Positions 24,071 through 26,578 of a stretch of 26,578 nucleotides of DNA are shown piece by piece. This DNA comes from Halobacteriovoraceae bacterium (lineage in GTDB: Bacteria; Bdellovibrionota; Bacteriovoracia; Bacteriovoracales; Bacteriovoracaceae). Numbering within the stretch: the stretch's first letter is position 1; each line of letters starts with the position of its first letter. A program made the translations under genes and the position numbers. The stretch covers positions 1-26,578 of the forward strand of contig PBFR01000011.1 in assembly GCA_002718735.1 (NCBI GenBank), given 5' to 3'. The notes under the pieces were generated by a model. The model saw nothing but the letters and a program-made list of their open reading frames with translations. It was not told where the DNA came from and made no database searches.

Positions 24071-25293
24071 CTAGACCTCCTTCCTTCTCCCAGGAAGAGA
24101 TCATTAAATAGATAAATGGCCATTAGCACGGCCATAAAACCAACAGGCCCTTTCCATGTCTCTGAAGAATAGTAACTTATAAAAACGAGTATCATTGGGG
24201 CGAATATGATAAATAAAATAGATTTTTTCCTAAAGCTCTTAGGAAGTTTAATCGCTTCAAGATTAATAATCTTTTTCCGTGCTAGAAAGATAATAATTCC
24301 GCTTAAAGGTATAAGCGAGGCACCAAGTCCCATGATTGTCCAAAAGACTTTAAGAAGAACCCCACCATAGTTTCCAAAGTGAAGCGGTTCAGAAATTAGC
24401 ATTAGCTCCATATACCACGGCAATGAAACAACTTTCGAAACGTCACCGGATTGCCCTTCAACAAATAGTATTTTCTTTAAACTCCCCCTCTCCACAAGCA
24501 CCGCAAAATGCCCAGGTAGTGAAAACTCATTGTCAGGGTAAGAGACATAATCAATTGAAAAATCTGGCAGTGCCGTTTTTGCATTTCTTTGAACCGTTTC
24601 TATTTGAACATAATTTGAGTGTCCACTCTTTGATAAAAGCCTTTCAGAGTCTAAGCTAGACTTTAAAAACAACGAAATCATAAGACCGTTAAAGGAGAGC
24701 AGTATTCCAGTTAATGTGACCAATAGTATCCATGAAAAAGAGGCAAGTCCCCACTGCTTGTGTAAGATGCCAAGGCGAAGCCTGTTATTTACGGCCTTAA
24801 AGTTTTTGTAAAACTTGGGCGCTATTATGAATCCAGAAAGAAGGAGGAAGGTGATAAAAAGGCCAAGTAGCCCAACTAAGTATTTTCCCTTGCCAGGAAT
24901 CAATAACTCCCTGTGGATCGCTAGGGTGAGTGCAAGAAGGCCCTGGTCTTTAGATGTCTTTGAGTGAAGCAGCTTTCCCTGAGGATCAAATTTTAGTTTA
25001 ATGGCCCCCCTAAACTTTTCCTGACCTTCTTTTCCAAGTCTTGCTTGAAAATTGCCACTGTCATCTATAAATATGGACAGTAATTTCTTTGTTGGATAAT
25101 TTTTTAATACATACTCTTGCACATTAACAAAGCCATCAGAAGAAATTGATGCAGTGGTTTCAGGGCCCTGGCCTGAAAGCTCATCTTTCCAGATGAGTAT
25201 GGTTCCACTCAAGCAAAGGATGAAAAAATTTAATGCCAATGCCAGGCCCAAGATGCGATGAATTTTTATTGTTAGTCTGGTTAGTTTTTTCAT
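24067..25293 (-). CDS. PepSY-associated transmembrane protein, probable ferric-siderophore reductase
   Basis: The protein is 408 aa with about six membrane helices (about 16-34, 136-157, 184-206, 313-337, 358-374, 383-400) and two periplasmic stretches (35-130, 210-300) of PepSY type. Conserved histidines lie next to helices: H12 (KIHRILG), H127 (LAIHREL), H178 (LHKQWG) and H305 (EPLHFGNYGG), the usual heme or metal ligands of the PepSY-TM family. Relatives such as FoxB and PiuB are linked to ferric-siderophore reduction, and its place at the head of this operon supports that role. The ATG at 25293 gives the standard MKKLTRL...HR N-terminus, but no SD precedes it. A hairpin with a T run ends one base from the start. 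Confidence 0.85.
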   Translation of the reverse strand: MKKLTRLTIKIHRILGLALALNFFILCLSGTILIWKDELSGQGPETTASISSDGFVNVQEYVLKNYPTKKLLSIFIDDSGNFQARLGKEGQEKFRGAIKLKFDPQGKLLHSKTSKDQGLLALTLAIHRELLIPGKGKYLVGLLGLFITFLLLSGFIIAPKFYKNFKAVNNRLRLGILHKQWGLASFSWILLVTLTGILLSFNGLMISLFLKSSLDSERLLSKSGHSNYVQIETVQRNAKTALPDFSIDYVSYPDNEFSLPGHFAVLVERGSLKKILFVEGQSGDVSKVVSLPWYMELMLISEPLHFGNYGGVLLKVFWTIMGLGASLIPLSGIIIFLARKKIINLEAIKLPKSFRKKSILFIIFAPMILVFISYYSSETWKGPVGFMAVLMAIYLFNDLFLGEGRRSR

Positions 25294-25325
25294 AAAAAAT
25301 GGAGAGGGAGTGCGCCGCCCTCCCC
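25294..25325 (-). terminator. Terminator-like hairpin abutting the siderophore operon start
   Basis: On the minus strand an 8-bp GC-rich stem with one G-U pair (25325-25318 with 25308-25301, 9-nt loop) is followed by ATTTTTT, running straight into the PepSY ATG. It has the full form of an intrinsic terminator for the upstream 172-aa gene. It also leaves no room for an SD or a separate promoter for the operon. A second inverted repeat (25338-25344 with 25354-25360) covers the stop of the 172-aa gene. The pair could act as terminator plus antiterminator-like structure, but I see no complementary alternative fold. Confidence 0.7.
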
Positions 25326-25346
25326 AATCTTTTTGGTGTGTTAGTC

Positions 25347-25865
25347 TTATTCTCTAACACGCCCAGAAAGAGTAAAATCAATTGCAATGTGAGTTGCCCC
25401 AGGGCCACAAACACTTGCAGATCCTTCATCAGGAACAACAATACTTACGTGGTGCGGGTGCCCCCAGTAGAGGTACTTATTTAAAGCGAATTGTTTATCA
25501 AGCATATCCTTGCCTTCTAAACAATCAGAGTCTCCATTTAGTGCAAATGCCCTAGACTCAACAAACTTAACAGTTTCATTGGCATTGTCTGCAAAAAGCA
25601 AAACGCTATAGCTACAATTGGATCCACCTTGATCAAAGCTTGCTTTAACCAAAACGTTATCCAAAGTGTAATCTGTAGAAAGCTGGCTAAACTGAACATT
25701 AAACTTCTCATGGGCCTGAGTTCTCTCAACAGCTTCTTCAAAGGCATTGCAAACATAACCTGTAGATTTCGCAAGCCATCTCTCTCCTTCTAAAACCAAG
25801 TCCGAGTCCTGACTCATAGCAGAAGATGAAACGGCTAACATTAAACAATAAATAATTTTTTTCAT
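25347..25865 (-). CDS. Secreted protein with four cysteines, unknown function
   Basis: The product is 172 aa from the ATG at 25865, chosen because AAGGAG lies 6 nt upstream and the signal peptide (MKKIIYCLMLAVSSSAMSQ) starts there; the frame is open further upstream to 25946 without support. The mature part has cysteines at 39, 84, 115 and 153, allowing two disulfides. A GHPHHVSI motif (135-142) could bind a metal. The pattern of alternating strands suggests a small beta-rich periplasmic or exported domain. It lies 53 bp upstream of the siderophore operon on the same strand and has its own strong promoter. Whether it belongs to iron uptake is unknown. No family is recognised. Confidence 0.75.
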   Translation of the reverse strand: MKKIIYCLMLAVSSSAMSQDSDLVLEGERWLAKSTGYVCNAFEEAVERTQAHEKFNVQFSQLSTDYTLDNVLVKASFDQGGSNCSYSVLLFADNANETVKFVESRAFALNGDSDCLEGKDMLDKQFALNKYLYWGHPHHVSIVVPDEGSASVCGPGATHIAIDFTLSGRVRE

Positions 25866-25893
25866 AACGATCTCCTTGATGATTGTAAGAACG

Positions 25894-25922
25894 ACACTAG
25901 AAACAAAAGTTTGATATGTCAA
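25894..25922 (-). promoter_or_regulatory. Promoter of the 172-aa secreted protein gene
   Basis: On the minus strand a perfect -35 TTGACA (25922-25917) is followed after 17 bp by TAGTGT (25899-25894), a weak -10. The transcript would start near 25887, giving a 22-nt leader with the AAGGAG SD. The -35 is embedded in a palindrome (25907-25926). This may be the only promoter upstream of the siderophore operon visible in the window. Confidence 0.5.
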
Positions 25923-25926
25923 ACTT
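25907..25926. repeat. 20-bp palindrome, operator-like
   Basis: AAGTTTGA and TCAAACTT form a perfect 8-bp inverted repeat around TATG. It covers the -35 element of the promoter at 25894-25922, a classical position for a repressor site. It does not resemble a GATAAT-type Fur box. Confidence 0.6.
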
Positions 25927-26100
25927 AAACAACAACTAGCAAACAAGGGTTGACCCAGAAAAACTACTACGTAGGACAGCAGCGAGATAAAGATTAGCTA
26001 TTACTATTAAGCTGTTTAGCTAGAAATAGGTACTAAGAATGGAGTAAGTGATGAAGAAAGCGTCAAAGACTTGTTAGAATGGAATCGTAAATTGAAGATG

Positions 26101-26132
26101 AAAAAAAGTTAAGGCCTCAAAGGGCCTTAACT
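26101..26132 (-). terminator. Intrinsic terminator after the SulP transporter gene
   Basis: A perfect 10-bp stem (26132-26123 with 26116-26107, 6-nt loop) is followed on the minus strand by a run of six T residues beyond the stem. It starts 2 nt after the SulP stop. Confidence 0.88.
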
Positions 26133-26134
26133 GA

Positions 26135-26578
26135 TTAATGCATTGTAAATTTATTGTAATGAATCTCAATTTTTTTACCTTGAGATTCTAGTTTGTCCTT
26201 AAGCTCATCAAGGTGTTCCAAGATGGCCGGATCAAGGTATTCAACTTCTCGAAGGCAAATCTCAAGGTTTGACACATCCTCAAGGCCCTGAGTTTTAAGC
26301 TTCTTTGAAAGAACTGGAAGGTCTAAGAATGACAACTTACCGTTAAACTTTAAAACTTTGTTATCCCCTCTTTGCTCCACACTCAAATCAAACTTTAAAA
26401 CATCCCAAACTAAAATCAGAATCGAGACGGCAAAGCCCCCAACAACTCCAACTAGTAAATCAACAGTAATAGTCAAAACTAGTGTACTGAAAAAGATAAG
26501 AGAAGTTTTGTTTCTATTTCGGATGTAGTCCCAAATATGGAAGATATCCAACAATTTGTAACCAATATAAATTAAAAG
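26135..26578 (-). CDS. SulP-family anion transporter, C-terminal part with STAS domain (partial)
   Basis: The frame is open to the right edge of the window, so only the last 147 residues are seen. They begin with LLIYIGYKLLD, then a last membrane pair (SLIFFSTLVLTITVDLLVGVVGGFAVSILILVWDVL, starting at about residue 27), as at the end of the SulP membrane domain. A STAS domain follows (about 62-147): VLKFNGKLSFLDLPVLSKKL, LEICLREVEYLDPAILEHLDEL, KKIEIHY. SulP proteins carry sulfate, bicarbonate or dicarboxylates, some coupled to sodium; the substrate cannot be told from this end. In the STAS loop where many anti-sigma antagonists carry DSS/T, it has LDPA, so phosphorylation is not expected. 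Confidence 0.88.
   Translation of the reverse strand, partial: LLIYIGYKLLDIFHIWDYIRNRNKTSLIFFSTLVLTITVDLLVGVVGGFAVSILILVWDVLKFDLSVEQRGDNKVLKFNGKLSFLDLPVLSKKLKTQGLEDVSNLEICLREVEYLDPAILEHLDELKDKLESQGKKIEIHYNKFTMH

Noticed and set aside
25866..25946. Upstream extension of the 172-aa secreted protein to an ATG at 25946
   Set aside because: The extension would cover the promoter and palindrome and place the signal peptide internally; the ATG at 25865 has a strong SD.
26020..26112. Open frame on the plus strand with protein-like composition (DEESVKDLLEWNRKLK) ending in the SulP terminator
   Set aside because: There is no usable start codon in frame, no SD, and it ends inside the terminator stem. 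It could be the tail of a decayed gene, but nothing beyond composition supports it.

Overview
The window reads as chromosomal DNA of a Gram-negative, fairly AT-rich bacterium. Supporting this are a MipA/OmpV-type outer-membrane protein, another likely beta-barrel, a lipoprotein with a lipobox, and many Sec-secreted proteins. Strong Shine-Dalgarno (SD) sequences, GTG starts and compact operons are common. The mix of secreted Cys-rich and Gly-rich proteins, a CheB-CheR-PAS-kinase fusion and little recognisable metabolism would suit a Bdellovibrionota/Bacteriovoracales-like organism. That placement is inference; no rRNA or taxonomic marker is present.

Layout. (1) 1-6592, minus strand: a BetT-like BCCT transporter, a stand-alone receiver protein, and a 1327-residue CheB-CheR-PAS-histidine kinase that overlaps the receiver gene. 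(2) 6769-7686, plus strand: a DUF3592-type membrane protein. (3) 7703-12763, minus strand: four secreted proteins of unknown function, three of them Cys-rich and one with collagen-like Gly-rich stretches. This is the least explained part of the window. (4) 13082-16716, mostly plus strand: a small periplasmic helical protein with a DUF1328 membrane peptide, a MipA/OmpV protein whose signal peptide has no ordinary start codon in frame, a DUF3124 lipoprotein, a minus-strand pair comprising a 104-aa secreted protein and a 29-aa single-pass membrane peptide, and two membrane or exported unknowns. (5) 16747-25293, minus strand: a tightly packed six-gene siderophore operon. (6) 25347-26578, minus strand: a secreted 172-aa unknown with a well-formed promoter and operator-like palindrome, then the 3' end of a SulP transporter cut by the window edge.

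The siderophore operon runs, in transcription order, PepSY-TM protein, MFS exporter (ShiF position), NIS synthetase fused to an IucB-like N-acyltransferase, IucC-like NIS synthetase, IucD-like lysine/ornithine N-hydroxylase, outer-membrane barrel. The first five genes overlap by 4 nt at each junction. Gene content and order match the aerobactin locus (shiF-iucABCD-iutA) except that iucA and iucB are one gene and a small barrel occupies the place of the TonB receptor iutA. The predicted pathway is N-hydroxylation of lysine or a related diamine, acylation, and two condensations with citrate to give a citrate-hydroxamate siderophore, then export. The PepSY-TM protein may reduce the returning ferric complex. 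No decarboxylase or TonB-dependent receptor is visible here.

No tRNA, rRNA, CRISPR array, insertion sequence or phage gene was recognised.
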